From Aneurinibacillus thermoaerophilus (GTDB taxonomy: Bacteria > Bacillota > Bacilli > Aneurinibacillales > Aneurinibacillaceae), in assembly GCF_900099925.1 (NCBI RefSeq), contig NZ_FNDE01000020.1, positions 1 through 56,469 on the forward strand: a stretch of DNA of 56,469 nt, in the 5' to 3' direction. Below, piece after piece: positions 1-7,971 of the stretch (position 1 is its first letter; each line of letters starts with the position of its first letter). A program made the position numbers and the translations under genes. Below the pieces are notes generated by a model. It did no database searches. It was not told the DNA's origin and saw only the letters and a list, made by a program, of their open reading frames with translations.

Positions 1-202
1 TGAAAAAATGGCTCAGTGTCGTTCGATGGTTGGGATGAAAGCTCTCATGATGCAGATCGGTCAAGGTTCCCACAAATCCTTTCGTTGTCAGCGCATCGAT
101 AATATGAACGAGATGCTTCATGACCGGCTTAGAGAAATAAAGGGCCAGCCCCAACATTGCGAAAAACTTGTCGATTCCTTGGTGATGTGGTAGTCTATTC
201 AT
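1..202 (-). CDS. Insertion-sequence transposase, N-terminal part, runs off the window edge
   Basis: Read from an ATG at 202 towards position 1, the minus strand stays open for 67 codons and begins MNRLPHHQGIDKFF, followed by PNHRTTLSHFF. This resembles the N-terminus of DDE transposases of the IS4/IS701-like group that are common in thermophilic Bacillales; the exact family is tentative. The rest lies outside the window. The gene is immediately preceded by a hairpin that forms the end of the element and abuts a truncated ABC ATPase gene, so this is a mobile element inserted into an iron-transport operon. Confidence 0.6.
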   Translation of the reverse strand, partial: MNRLPHHQGIDKFFAMLGLALYFSKPVMKHLVHIIDALTTKGFVGTLTDLHHESFHPNHRTTLSHFF

Positions 203-273
203 GAGACATGAACCTCCTTGAGAATGGTTTGGTGACACATCTATTCTAATCAAGGAATCGGGTTCATGTCTCC
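203..273. repeat. Inverted repeat at the IS end
   Basis: GAGACATGAACC at 203-214 is matched by GGTTCATGTCTC at 261-272, extended by CCTTG (216-220) against CAAGG (251-255). The hairpin sits between the transposase start and the flanking host gene. It may be the terminal structure of the element or a protector against read-through transcription into the transposase. Confidence 0.55.
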
Positions 274-1069
274 TTTTTTGTTCGGATGTAAATTTATGTT
301 AGTGAATTTGCTCATCTACAGTAATGAATTAAACATGACGATACCAGAAGGAAAAGTGACGGTATTTATCGGAAGCAACGGCTGTGGAAAATCCACCCTG
401 CTCCGCTCTCTGGCGCGCTTATTGAAACCGAAATCCGGGTCTGTATTGCTGGACGGCCACAGCATTTCCCGTTTATCCACAAAGGAAGTAGCACGGCGTC
501 TTGCCATTTTGCCGCAATCAACGGCAGCTCCCGAAGGACTCACTGTCCTGCAATTGGTGAAACAAGGCCGATATCCGTACCAAAGCTGGCTGCGCCAGTG
601 GTCAGAAGAAGACGAAAAAATGGTAACCTGGGCGTTAGATGCAACACAAATGAGCGAGCTCGCCGAACAGCCGGTAGATTCCCTTTCCGGCGGCCAGCGT
701 CAGCGGGCATGGATCGCGATGGTGCTTGCTCAAGGAACGCATACACTGCTGCTTGACGAGCCGACCACATATCTTGATATGACGCACCAACTAGAAGTGC
801 TTGATATTCTTGCTGAATTAAACCGGAACGAAAAACGGACAGTTGTTATGGTGCTTCACGATTTAAACCTTGCCTGCCGGTATGCTGACCATATCGTCGC
901 AGTGCAAAACCAGACCGTATACGCCGAGGGTGCTCCTGAGTCGGTGATGACGGAAGATTTGGTACGGGCGGTCTTTAATCTTGACTGCCGCATTATTAAA
1001 GACCCAATTTACGGAACGCCGATGTGCATTCCGTACAGTAAGCATGAACGAAAGCGAAATGCTGGCTAA
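266..1069 (+). pseudogene. Iron-siderophore-type ABC transporter ATPase, 5' end replaced by IS sequence
   Basis: The protein carries Walker A (GSNGCGKST, about residues 37-45), the signature LSGGQRQR, Walker B LLLDEP and the switch histidine in VLHDLNLA, so it is a FecE/FhuC-like ATPase that would energise ferric-siderophore uptake at the membrane. Family homology begins only at ELNMTIPEGK. The first 20 or so codons normally carry the A-loop strand (xLxxxYG) and are replaced by residues encoded by the IS end, including the ATG at 266 inside the IS hairpin. No permease genes are adjacent. It is either non-functional or a chimeric ATPase that lacks its nucleotide-stacking aromatic residue. Confidence 0.8.
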
Positions 1070-1075
1070 TAAAAA

Positions 1076-1108
1076 AACAAACCTCCGCCAACATAGCGGA
1101 GGTTTGTT
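1076..1108. terminator. Bidirectional intrinsic terminator
   Basis: A 13-bp perfect stem (AACAAACCTCCGC / GCGGAGGTTTGTT) with a seven-base loop lies between two convergent genes. A-rich sequence on the left gives a U-tract for the minus-strand transcript. Confidence 0.85.
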
Positions 1109-1109
1109 C

Positions 1110-2291
1110 TCAGCCGTATATCGTTTCGAGCATGGCCGCACAACTTTCGTTCGAACTGGTTTTGTACCCGTGCTGCTCCAACACTTGTGCAAGTGCCGAT
1201 AGGAAGAGAAGAACATTGCGCGGCTGACAAGAATAGCCCATCAAACCGATGCGCCATACTTTTCCTTTGAGTGCTCCCAATCCGCCGCCAATCTCAATGC
1301 CGAACTGTTCCAGCAACTGCTTACGCACTGCCGCTTCATCAATACCTTCCGGGATGCGCACAGACGTAAGCTGCGGCAAGCGGTATTCTTCTGCCACATG
1401 CAACGACAATCCCATCGCTTCTAAACCGGCCTGAAGCGCCTTCCCGAATTTCCAATGTCGCTCCCACGTCTGTTCCAGCCCTTCCTCCGCTACCAAACGC
1501 AGCGCTTCGCGCAGGGCGTAATTCATGCTAATCGGAGCTGTATGATGGTAGAAACGCTCCTGTCCCCAGTAATTTTGAAGCATGGATAGATCAAGATACC
1601 AGCTTTGCACCTTGGACGTACGTTTCGCCAGCGCTTCCTGCGCCCGTTTGCTGAACGTTACCGGTGAAAGGCCCGGCGGCGCGCTTAAGCATTTTTGCGT
1701 TCCGCTGTAGCACGCGTCTACTTCGTTTTCATCTATCCCCACTTTGATTCCACCGAGCGACGTTACCGCGTCCACAATAAAGAGGGCATCGTGTTCGTGC
1801 ACAAGTCGCGAAATTTCGAACAATGGCTGAAGGGCGCCGGTCGATGTCTCGGCATGCACGACCGCTACTGCCTTAACACCAGCATGCTTTTCAAGCGCTG
1901 CTTTTATTTGCTCTGGCTGGATGATCTCGCCCCACGGTGCCTCCACTCTGATGACTTCAGCACCACAACGTTCCGCTACATCCGTCATCCGCTCGCCAAA
2001 AAGGCCATTGACACCGATGATAACCTTATCGCCCGGCTCCAGTATATTTACAAACACCGTCTCCATCCCAGCGCTACCAGTGCCCGACATCGAGAGCGTA
2101 AGCTCATTCTTTGTTTCAAAAACCATTCTGATTAGCTCCATCGTTTCGTTCATAATTTGTAGAAAAGACGGGTCCAAATGACCGACAAGCGGCATTGCCA
2201 TCGCCTTCAGTACGCGCGGATGAACATCGCTCGGCCCCGGCCCCATTAAAATACGGCTTGGCGGATTTAATTCTTTATACATCTCTCTCAT
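1110..2291 (-). CDS. Class V PLP aminotransferase (alanine/serine-glyoxylate or PucG-like)
   Basis: A 393-residue fold-type I aminotransferase of the serine-pyruvate/alanine-glyoxylate family. The N-terminus LMGPGPSDVHPRV and the PLP-lysine motif SGTQKCLSAPPGLSP are diagnostic. The family moves an amino group to glyoxylate. In Bacillales close relatives include PucG, which uses ureidoglycine in purine breakdown, but no purine genes are next to it, so the donor is undefined. Length is normal and the gene appears intact. It converges on the truncated ABC gene and shares its terminator. Confidence 0.85.
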   Translation of the reverse strand: MREMYKELNPPSRILMGPGPSDVHPRVLKAMAMPLVGHLDPSFLQIMNETMELIRMVFETKNELTLSMSGTGSAGMETVFVNILEPGDKVIIGVNGLFGERMTDVAERCGAEVIRVEAPWGEIIQPEQIKAALEKHAGVKAVAVVHAETSTGALQPLFEISRLVHEHDALFIVDAVTSLGGIKVGIDENEVDACYSGTQKCLSAPPGLSPVTFSKRAQEALAKRTSKVQSWYLDLSMLQNYWGQERFYHHTAPISMNYALREALRLVAEEGLEQTWERHWKFGKALQAGLEAMGLSLHVAEEYRLPQLTSVRIPEGIDEAAVRKQLLEQFGIEIGGGLGALKGKVWRIGLMGYSCQPRNVLLFLSALAQVLEQHGYKTSSNESCAAMLETIYG

Positions 2292-2542
2292 CCTTTCCTA
2301 TGTATGATGGAAAAAAGGGGGGTTCGCTTCTAAAAATAGTTTATCCCTTCCATTCAAAAACATCAAACAATTTCAACAATAAAATCGACAAAGCCCGCTT
2401 GAAAATTCTTTCAAGCGGCCGCTCGTTCCTCATGTTCAATGCTAGCTATAGGGTCTTTATCCAATATTTCATCATTTTCATTCGGGTCGATTCCCTTTAT
2501 TATATAAATTACGTGATTGAAAAACGAGAAAGGAGGATTATC

Positions 2543-3382
2543 ATGCTTATCATTACCTTTATCCTCTTACTAGGCTTGTTTTTTGGAATCCGCCGTGCAT
2601 ACCGCAACACATTCGATGTACAAGTGCAAAAAGTAGAGATTCCACTGGACTTGCCGCAGAATAAAGAAATAAATATTCTGCACCTTTCCGACATGCATCT
2701 TGAAAATCTTTCGATCACACCTCAAACTCTGTATGAAAAAGTAAAAGATTTAAATATAGATCTTATTGCCCTGACCGGGGATCAGCTTGAGCGTCAGAAA
2801 AATATCCAGCCGTTCATGGAATACATTAAGGTGCTGAAACAACTCAATGCGCCTCTCGGCATTTACGTTGTCTTTGGCAACCATGACTATCTGCTGCACA
2901 AGCACCATCTTGAACTCTTCCGCAAAACGCTGGAGAGCCATGGTTGCATTGTTCTGCAGAATGAAAACAGAGTCCTACAACTGGGTGATACTGTGCTTAA
3001 CATCATCGGCATTGATGATTTCAGCACCCGTCGAAGCAACATTGCCAAATCGTATGAAGGGGTTAAAACAGGCATCAATCTTGTATTAACCCATGATCCG
3101 AATGTCGTGCTTCATATGGATGATGTGCCTTACGATTACCTTCTCTCCGGCCATTTCCATGGCGGCCAAATCCACTGGCCGAAACCTTACCACTTGGTAA
3201 AAATGGGGAAGTTGGCTAGAATGAAGATTATCAAGGGCCTGCATTACCGAAACGGGAAACCTTACTACATCAGCGAAGGATTAGGGCAAACCGGGGTGAA
3301 TATTCGTACAGGTTGCCGTCCGGAAATTACGCTCCATACGCTTAAAGGAAAAGAAAGCGAAAAAATAACACGTGCCAGCTAA
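2543..3382 (+). CDS. ykoQ: Membrane-anchored metallophosphoesterase, YkoQ-like
   Basis: The start at 2543 is chosen because AGGAGG lies at 2531-2536; the open frame upstream is not needed. The 279-residue product begins with a single hydrophobic segment (LIITFILLLGLFFGI) and then shows all calcineurin-type metal motifs: LSDMHLE, LTGDQ, FGNHD and GHFHGGQ. It should be a di-metal phosphoesterase facing the outside of the membrane, with unknown substrate. It sits beside YkoN-like and YkoP-like genes, which in B. subtilis are also neighbours of a metallophosphoesterase gene; a role in lipid or envelope metabolism is inferred. The symbol rests on family plus neighbourhood. Confidence 0.8.
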   Translation: MLIITFILLLGLFFGIRRAYRNTFDVQVQKVEIPLDLPQNKEINILHLSDMHLENLSITPQTLYEKVKDLNIDLIALTGDQLERQKNIQPFMEYIKVLKQLNAPLGIYVVFGNHDYLLHKHHLELFRKTLESHGCIVLQNENRVLQLGDTVLNIIGIDDFSTRRSNIAKSYEGVKTGINLVLTHDPNVVLHMDDVPYDYLLSGHFHGGQIHWPKPYHLVKMGKLARMKIIKGLHYRNGKPYYISEGLGQTGVNIRTGCRPEITLHTLKGKESEKITRAS

Positions 3383-3420
3383 AAGTCTCTAAACGTGTGA
3401 ATCGTTTGGGGACTTCTTTT
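3383..3420 (+). terminator. Intrinsic terminator after the metallophosphoesterase gene
   Basis: AAGTCTCTAAACG pairs with CGTTTGGGGACTT using G-T pairs, followed by CTTTTT on the plus strand. The convergent glycosyltransferase gene ends in the same place. Confidence 0.75.
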
Positions 3421-4520
3421 TATTCCACTAGTTCCTTTATTTTCTCCCAGGCCATTCCTTCCTTATCTTGATGATAGCGTTCAATTATTTTCATCCAATT
3501 GCTTCGTTCTTCTTCGTTCTGCAAAACGTTTAGTATTTGTGTTTCATACGGCGAATGGGATAAAAGTCTGTATACCAATTTTTGTGATTCCAGGTAATGC
3601 AGGTTCACTTCTTCCTGACCGGGCAAAACGGAATGGACGAAGATGGGAAGTTTCTTCCACAAAGCTTCGCTTATCGTTACGCCTCCTGGCTTGGTAATGA
3701 TAGCGTCCACTTGTTCGTACCAATCATTCATCTGCTTTCTCGATGAAATAAAGGAAAGCGGTTGAATATGTTCCATTTTCCAAGAAGCAATCTCATGGAA
3801 AAGCTCTTTATTATGGCCACAAAGAATAAAATAGCGAAACTCGGTAGCATGCTTCATTTTTTGCAATAGAGAAAGAATGTCGCCCAGTCCGTTACTTCCT
3901 CCTGATATCAATATTTTGTAAGGCGGAGATACAGGAAATTTCCTATCGGTCGTGTGAAACTGCTCATCTACTGGGATACCGGTTATGTGAATTCGTTCCT
4001 CAGGTATATTGTACTTTCCCATGAGTTCGTTCTTTAGTGAACTAGCAGGAACAAAATGGAAGTCAATTCCTCGACGTCCCCAAATTTCGTTAATAAAAAA
4101 GTCAGTATACACATTAATGGCAGGCGTAAAGATTTTCCCCTGTTCTTTCAGCCTGCTTATTAAAAAAGAAGGAAAAGCATGGGTACAAACCAACAAATCC
4201 GGTTTTTCTTCACGAAGCAATTGTTCCATTTTGTCCTGAAATAGTCTTTCATACCATGCTAATTGGTAATTTTTTATGCCGCTTGCCGAACAGGCGCAAT
4301 GCTGATACGTCCATTTATACGTCTGCGGCGCGTAATAAATCCACCTCATATATATACCGGTCACTATTTTTTCTAAGTGTCTGTTCGCATACCACAAAAA
4401 ATCGATTTTTCGGCACGAGATTCCCTCCGCTCTTTTTTCCAATGAGCGCATAAGGGCATCGGCGACTTGATGGTGACCTGAAGGAAGTTGCAATAATGGA
4501 AAAAAAAGAACTTTTTTCAT
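3420..4520 (-). CDS. ykoN: MGDG-synthase-like glycosyltransferase, YkoN/UgtP family
   Basis: The 366-residue protein starts MKKVLFFPLLQLPSGHHQVA and carries the C-terminal sugar-nucleotide motif ITKPGGVTISEAL, as in the GT28 family of diacylglycerol glucosyltransferases and MurG. GHHQ replaces the usual GHxxAA loop near the N-terminus. The expected reaction is transfer of a sugar from a nucleotide sugar to a lipid at the inner face of the membrane. Its location between YkoQ-like and YkoP-like genes supports the YkoN assignment. The start at 4520 is the only good methionine and is consistent with the family start. Confidence 0.75.
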   Translation of the reverse strand: MKKVLFFPLLQLPSGHHQVADALMRSLEKRAEGISCRKIDFLWYANRHLEKIVTGIYMRWIYYAPQTYKWTYQHCACSASGIKNYQLAWYERLFQDKMEQLLREEKPDLLVCTHAFPSFLISRLKEQGKIFTPAINVYTDFFINEIWGRRGIDFHFVPASSLKNELMGKYNIPEERIHITGIPVDEQFHTTDRKFPVSPPYKILISGGSNGLGDILSLLQKMKHATEFRYFILCGHNKELFHEIASWKMEHIQPLSFISSRKQMNDWYEQVDAIITKPGGVTISEALWKKLPIFVHSVLPGQEEVNLHYLESQKLVYRLLSHSPYETQILNVLQNEEERSNWMKIIERYHQDKEGMAWEKIKELVE

Positions 4521-4649
4521 GCTTAGTATCAGACTCCTTTATATTCATTGGGAAAAAATTGTGATGCATACTTACTCTCGTTGCTACGCATTAATAAGAA
4601 AAAAATTGTCTCATCATCTGTTACACCAGCATGAAAGGAGGCATCTGCA

Positions 4650-5219
4650 TTGGGAACGTGGATTCAACTCTGGTCATTTATAGACAAATTTTATTTTTCG
4701 TGTTCTCAATTAGAATATGTAAACAGAAAAGAAAAAAACATTTTCCGCGTCAAGCTTATTCGTTATCACGGGCAACATCTCACTCTTTCGGATGGAACAC
4801 GTATATGTCCCAACGATCTTCTTCTGAAAATACATCTCCATAATTGTTTGCTTATGGACGAGATGAAAAACATTCTAAACGACACAAAACGAGCCCTGTA
4901 TGTTTATCATCGTGTGCAATCCTCGCTGCCCGAGCTGGCCCATTTTATTTTTAAACACCCACAGAGAGACAACATTAAAGGCATCATTGGCATTACCATG
5001 CTATCCCGCGGGGTAAGTCGCCTAGGATTCGAGGTAAAGGATATTCAAAACCGCTATTATCGAAATATGAAGCAATTATATATGAAGCCAATGTTTATTT
5101 TATGCCATCCGGATAAAAAAGGAGTTTTTAGACAAAAAAATCCAGTTCCTAAGTTCCTTCTGATGTCAAAGGAACAAATATTTAATAAATATTTACAAGC
5201 ACAGGACTTACCCACATAA
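4650..5219 (+). CDS. ykoP: YkoP-like conserved protein
   Basis: A TTG start at 4650 follows AAAGGAGG at 4634-4641 with ideal spacing. The 189-residue product has motifs GTWIQLWSFID, LTLSDGT and GIIGITMLSRGVSRLGFEV. This is the YkoP family, small proteins usually found beside a YkoN-type glycosyltransferase and a polysaccharide deacetylase or phosphoesterase. Its biochemical role is not known to me. It is divergent from the glycosyltransferase gene, so the two probably share a promoter region at 4521-4640. Confidence 0.65.
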   Translation: MGTWIQLWSFIDKFYFSCSQLEYVNRKEKNIFRVKLIRYHGQHLTLSDGTRICPNDLLLKIHLHNCLLMDEMKNILNDTKRALYVYHRVQSSLPELAHFIFKHPQRDNIKGIIGITMLSRGVSRLGFEVKDIQNRYYRNMKQLYMKPMFILCHPDKKGVFRQKNPVPKFLLMSKEQIFNKYLQAQDLPT

Positions 5220-5542
5220 TAGATAATAACACCAAGCTGTAGGTCGTTCGCAGCGGATACGAAAGAAAAGCGCGACTCCCTGGCTGTGGTTGATCTCTTC
5301 TTTTGTATCCTTATTTTCTTCTGTCATTGTACTCGCATTGCGCTACACGAATGAGCCATTTGCTACAAACAACGGGCTTCGATGGGCAACTTATGAGTGG
5401 GTATTCATACATTTCATGGCCCTAAAAACAAAAAAAGTCTTTTGAAGGAAAGAAAGAGGCTAAACCCCCGCTCCTTTAAAGACTTTTTTATATTCATGCA
5501 TTCACTTATTTCAATTGTTGAAAAACTATACATTTAGTTTGA
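5220..5542. other. Intergenic stretch with one terminator
   Basis: No convincing gene is present. A short minus-strand frame beginning MTEENKDTKEE near 5327 is too weak to call. The only clear structure is the terminator listed separately. Confidence 0.5.
5431..5489. terminator. Long-stem terminator
   Basis: AAAAAAGTCTTTTGAAGGA pairs with TCCTTTAAAGACTTTTTT with a small mismatch. A- and T-runs on both sides let it work in both directions between two convergent genes. Confidence 0.75.
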
Positions 5543-5959
5543 TTAGCGCTGTACAGCACCGGACATCGGTTGTACATTCACCGGCACTTTATTCATATTG
5601 TGCATGCCTCCAGCATTGACATGATACATAATGTAGTATTGTCCTGCTTTATCAAACGTATATGTAATCGAGTAGACCCCGTCTCCCGTTTTCTTGGCGG
5701 CAATCATCTGTTTCTTTTCTTGATTTTCTTGTCCGATTTCAAATTTAACATCTTCCGCATCATTGACCGGTCGTTGCTTCTGCGTGATTCGAGCGGAAAT
5801 CTTCACCGGTTGTTTTTCTTTCACGCTTTCGGGCATAATCGTAAGCGAAACCTCTACTGGTACCGGCTTCTGCCTTTCCTCTGGCGTGCTATTCTGGCCA
5901 CACCCGATTCCCCCCCATACAATTAACAAAAGCATAAAACCAAACAAAACTTTCGACAT
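5543..5959 (-). CDS. YtkA-like lipoprotein
   Basis: The start at MSKVLFGF (5959) gives a classical lipoprotein signal: a charged N-terminus, a hydrophobic run and lipobox IGCGQ. The mature part (about 115 residues) has a YtkA/FixH-type beta-sandwich pattern, with VKISARITQKQRPVNDA and YTFDKAGQYYIMYHVNA. Such proteins are exported and anchored to the outer face of the membrane, and some are linked to copper or respiratory-chain maturation. The His/Met motif HVNAGGMHNM near the end could bind copper, which is an inference. Intact. Confidence 0.7.
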   Translation of the reverse strand: MSKVLFGFMLLLIVWGGIGCGQNSTPEERQKPVPVEVSLTIMPESVKEKQPVKISARITQKQRPVNDAEDVKFEIGQENQEKKQMIAAKKTGDGVYSITYTFDKAGQYYIMYHVNAGGMHNMNKVPVNVQPMSGAVQR

Positions 5960-6086
5960 TCTCACTTTCCTACATTCACCCTTTCCAGCATATATAACGA
6001 TATTGATATACAAAATGCATCTGTCTACTTATTTCTCGATGTTCTCTATGCTCCATCCGCTATTCATATCGTTCCTGACTCTACTG

Positions 6087-6815
6087 CTAATATGATTGCC
6101 ATAAATAAATCTTATCTCCGACCTTGATTTCACCCGTCTTAATCACAGAAGCGTAGACTCCGAAATAATTGTTCCGCTCCCGAACTACCGTTTTTAACAG
6201 AGAAGGATCAAACGCGCACGTATCGGGGTTAATCGTGATCATCATGCACCGTTCACAATGCCGCTTTATTTCCAGCTCCGCTTCCCCCATCATCATTCGC
6301 TTCCCGAACCAATGGTCTTCTGCAAATGGAATATTTTCGTACATGGCGATAAGAATATTAGGTCGAAAACGTCTGTGATCCACTTTATCTCCCCATAATT
6401 CCTCAAGTTTGGCAAGCGAAGCGTCTGTAGCAAGCAAAACATTCTCTTCTTCAATCGCTCCCAATGGAATATGGTCTGGAGAATACTGTATCGTTGAAAT
6501 GCTTCTGCCTGACTTCTCCTCCAATTCTTTCGTTAATGCTTCATCTCCCCAAAAATACGTTTTTCCGCTGGGCGATGTAATCTTAACCTGTGGAAACTTC
6601 TCCAGACTCTCTTGCCCGATAAATTCCGCCTGATAGCCAATCATCGCCGGAAGCTGCGTGGCTGTCAAAAATTGGCCGGGTCTCGTTCCATCCAAAAAAG
6701 CATGACTGCGATCCCCATACAACCCATAAGGCTGGATCGTTGTCTTCCGTACGCTTTCCCCCCGAAATGACTTCACGGGATGGCGAATAATTTCTTTAAT
6801 TTCCCCAATCAGCAT
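6087..6815 (-). CDS. MOSC domain protein with N-terminal beta-barrel domain
   Basis: AAAGG lies just upstream of the ATG at 6815, giving 242 residues that begin MLIGEIKEIIRHPVKSFRGE. The N-terminal half is the MOSC_N barrel, and the C-terminal half has the conserved cysteine region HCERCMMITINPDT. MOSC proteins handle sulfur or molybdenum cofactor: some deliver sulfur, and others reduce N-hydroxylated compounds (the mARC/YiiM type). No molybdopterin genes lie nearby, so the substrate is unknown. Intact and monocistronic. Confidence 0.8.
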   Translation of the reverse strand: MLIGEIKEIIRHPVKSFRGESVRKTTIQPYGLYGDRSHAFLDGTRPGQFLTATQLPAMIGYQAEFIGQESLEKFPQVKITSPSGKTYFWGDEALTKELEEKSGRSISTIQYSPDHIPLGAIEEENVLLATDASLAKLEELWGDKVDHRRFRPNILIAMYENIPFAEDHWFGKRMMMGEAELEIKRHCERCMMITINPDTCAFDPSLLKTVVRERNNYFGVYASVIKTGEIKVGDKIYLWQSY

Positions 6816-7039
6816 CTTTATTATCCTTTCAACAACATTTTTTCTAAATATAATCTTATCAAAATTTTTCATTTAATTGTAAGAATTACTACTATCGAGC
6901 GATTTGCAAAACGCTCTTCTTACATAAACCAAGTTATCGGACACAGCAAAACAGTTGATCTGGATGAACCGGATCAGCTGCTTTAGTTTTACATTTTACG
7001 TATTATCGGACGTATTAAAAATAAATATTACGCTTAGTA

Positions 7040-7402
7040 TTATGATTTTACAACAGGAATTTGGATTTCAGTAACGTGTTTATCTTCATTAGACGTTGAC
7101 CAGTATCCCTCAAGGTGTACTTCTCTACTAGGTCCTGCAATTTCATATCCGTTCATTTCCATCCACTTCTGAATAGCCGTGTAAGCATCAGCTAATTTAT
7201 CATTATTACCTTTATGGATAACACAAGCCATCCTCTTGACCGCTTTTAATTTCCTGATCTTGATTCTTTCTGATTCAGGCAGATTACCCATAACAGGCAC
7301 TGCAACTTCAATATTTACATCATTTTCACTGTCGTCAGAAGAATAATAAACCGCAATAGGAGAAACAATTTTTACATTGTGATGATTTAATAAGAATTCC
7401 AA
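7040..7402 (-). CDS. GyrI-like effector-binding domain, possibly the remnant of a MerR-type regulator
   Basis: The 120-residue frame from a TTG at 7402 contains VNIEVAVPVMGNLP, MACVIHKGNNDKLADAY and EVHLEGYW, typical of the GyrI/SoxL-like small-molecule domain found at the C-terminus of BltR-type MerR activators. No helix-turn-helix precedes it; a stop codon lies eight codons upstream and the start has no strong ribosome site. It may be a stand-alone domain or the tail of a lost regulator. The fragment at 7386-7547 abuts it on the opposite strand, which favours truncation at a junction near 7400. Confidence 0.55.
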   Translation of the reverse strand: MEFLLNHHNVKIVSPIAVYYSSDDSENDVNIEVAVPVMGNLPESERIKIRKLKAVKRMACVIHKGNNDKLADAYTAIQKWMEMNGYEIAGPSREVHLEGYWSTSNEDKHVTEIQIPVVKS

Positions 7403-7547
7403 GCTTAATTTAAATATAGATGATCTTCAGTCCTTCTTCCCTGATCCTATCCCTGAAAATGGTATAGAACTCCGCGATGAAACGATAAAAAGAAAGCAAG
7501 ATAACTTGAACATGCTAAAAAGTCTGGTGCCTAATGTAATTAAGTAA
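7386..7547 (+). pseudogene. C-terminal gene remnant of unknown family
   Basis: An open frame of 53 codons without a start ends at 7547. It reads IDDLQSFFPDPIPENG, IELRDETIKRKQDN and LKSLVPNVIK, with protein-like composition. It looks like the end of a gene whose front has been lost at the junction with the GyrI-like domain. I cannot name the family. Confidence 0.35.
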
Positions 7548-7695
7548 TCATAAGTGTAGAATAAAATATCATTTCAAAAACTTTCATTATAGATTATCCG
7601 TTATAAAAATTAAAAATTTTCGCCATGATTGATTATCTATTTTCAATAATTTCGCTTACGTTAATGAGAAAAACCGGGCATGCGCCCGGTCCTTT
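7548..7695. terminator. Intergenic region ending in a strong GC hairpin (7673-7690)
   Basis: ACCGGGC at 7673-7679 pairs with GCCCGGT at 7684-7690. It is flanked by AAAAA and CTTTTT, so it can stop transcripts from either side. It lies directly downstream of the zinc-ribbon gene and may also mark one edge of the IS91-type element. Confidence 0.7.
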
Positions 7696-7971
7696 TTACT
7701 TCTTAACATCTTCAAGCCTATAAATTTGACCATGTACTCCCTCGTAATATTCAGGGTACATTTCCCCCCCACACTTTTCACAACTAAACTGGGGAGGGAC
7801 CGTAAGGTCCCCATCATCCATCGCATCAAAAGAGCGGACCGTATCATACGGAATTCCTTCTGTTTCATTGCACACCAAACAGACGTAATTGACCTTGTTT
7901 TTCGCTCGAAGAAATCGAGATACGGTGATTACGCCTTGCTTCTTGTGTTTTTTCTTCTTTGACTTTGCCAT
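7696..7971 (-). CDS. Small zinc-ribbon protein overlapping the transposase gene
   Basis: The start at 7971 follows GAGGGAG with eight-base spacing, giving 91 residues. A lysine-rich N-terminus (MAKSKKKKHKK) is followed by two CxxC pairs, CLVC and CEKC, which would bind one zinc ion. The first 107 bases overlap the 3' end of the transposase gene in another frame, so the two are translationally coupled. I do not know its function. Its position suggests an accessory or regulatory protein of the IS element. Confidence 0.6.
   Translation of the reverse strand: MAKSKKKKHKKQGVITVSRFLRAKNKVNYVCLVCNETEGIPYDTVRSFDAMDDGDLTVPPQFSCEKCGGEMYPEYYEGVHGQIYRLEDVKK

Noticed and set aside
1695..2135. 146-codon plus-strand frame inside the aminotransferase gene
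   Set aside because: It is a shadow of a well-conserved gene.
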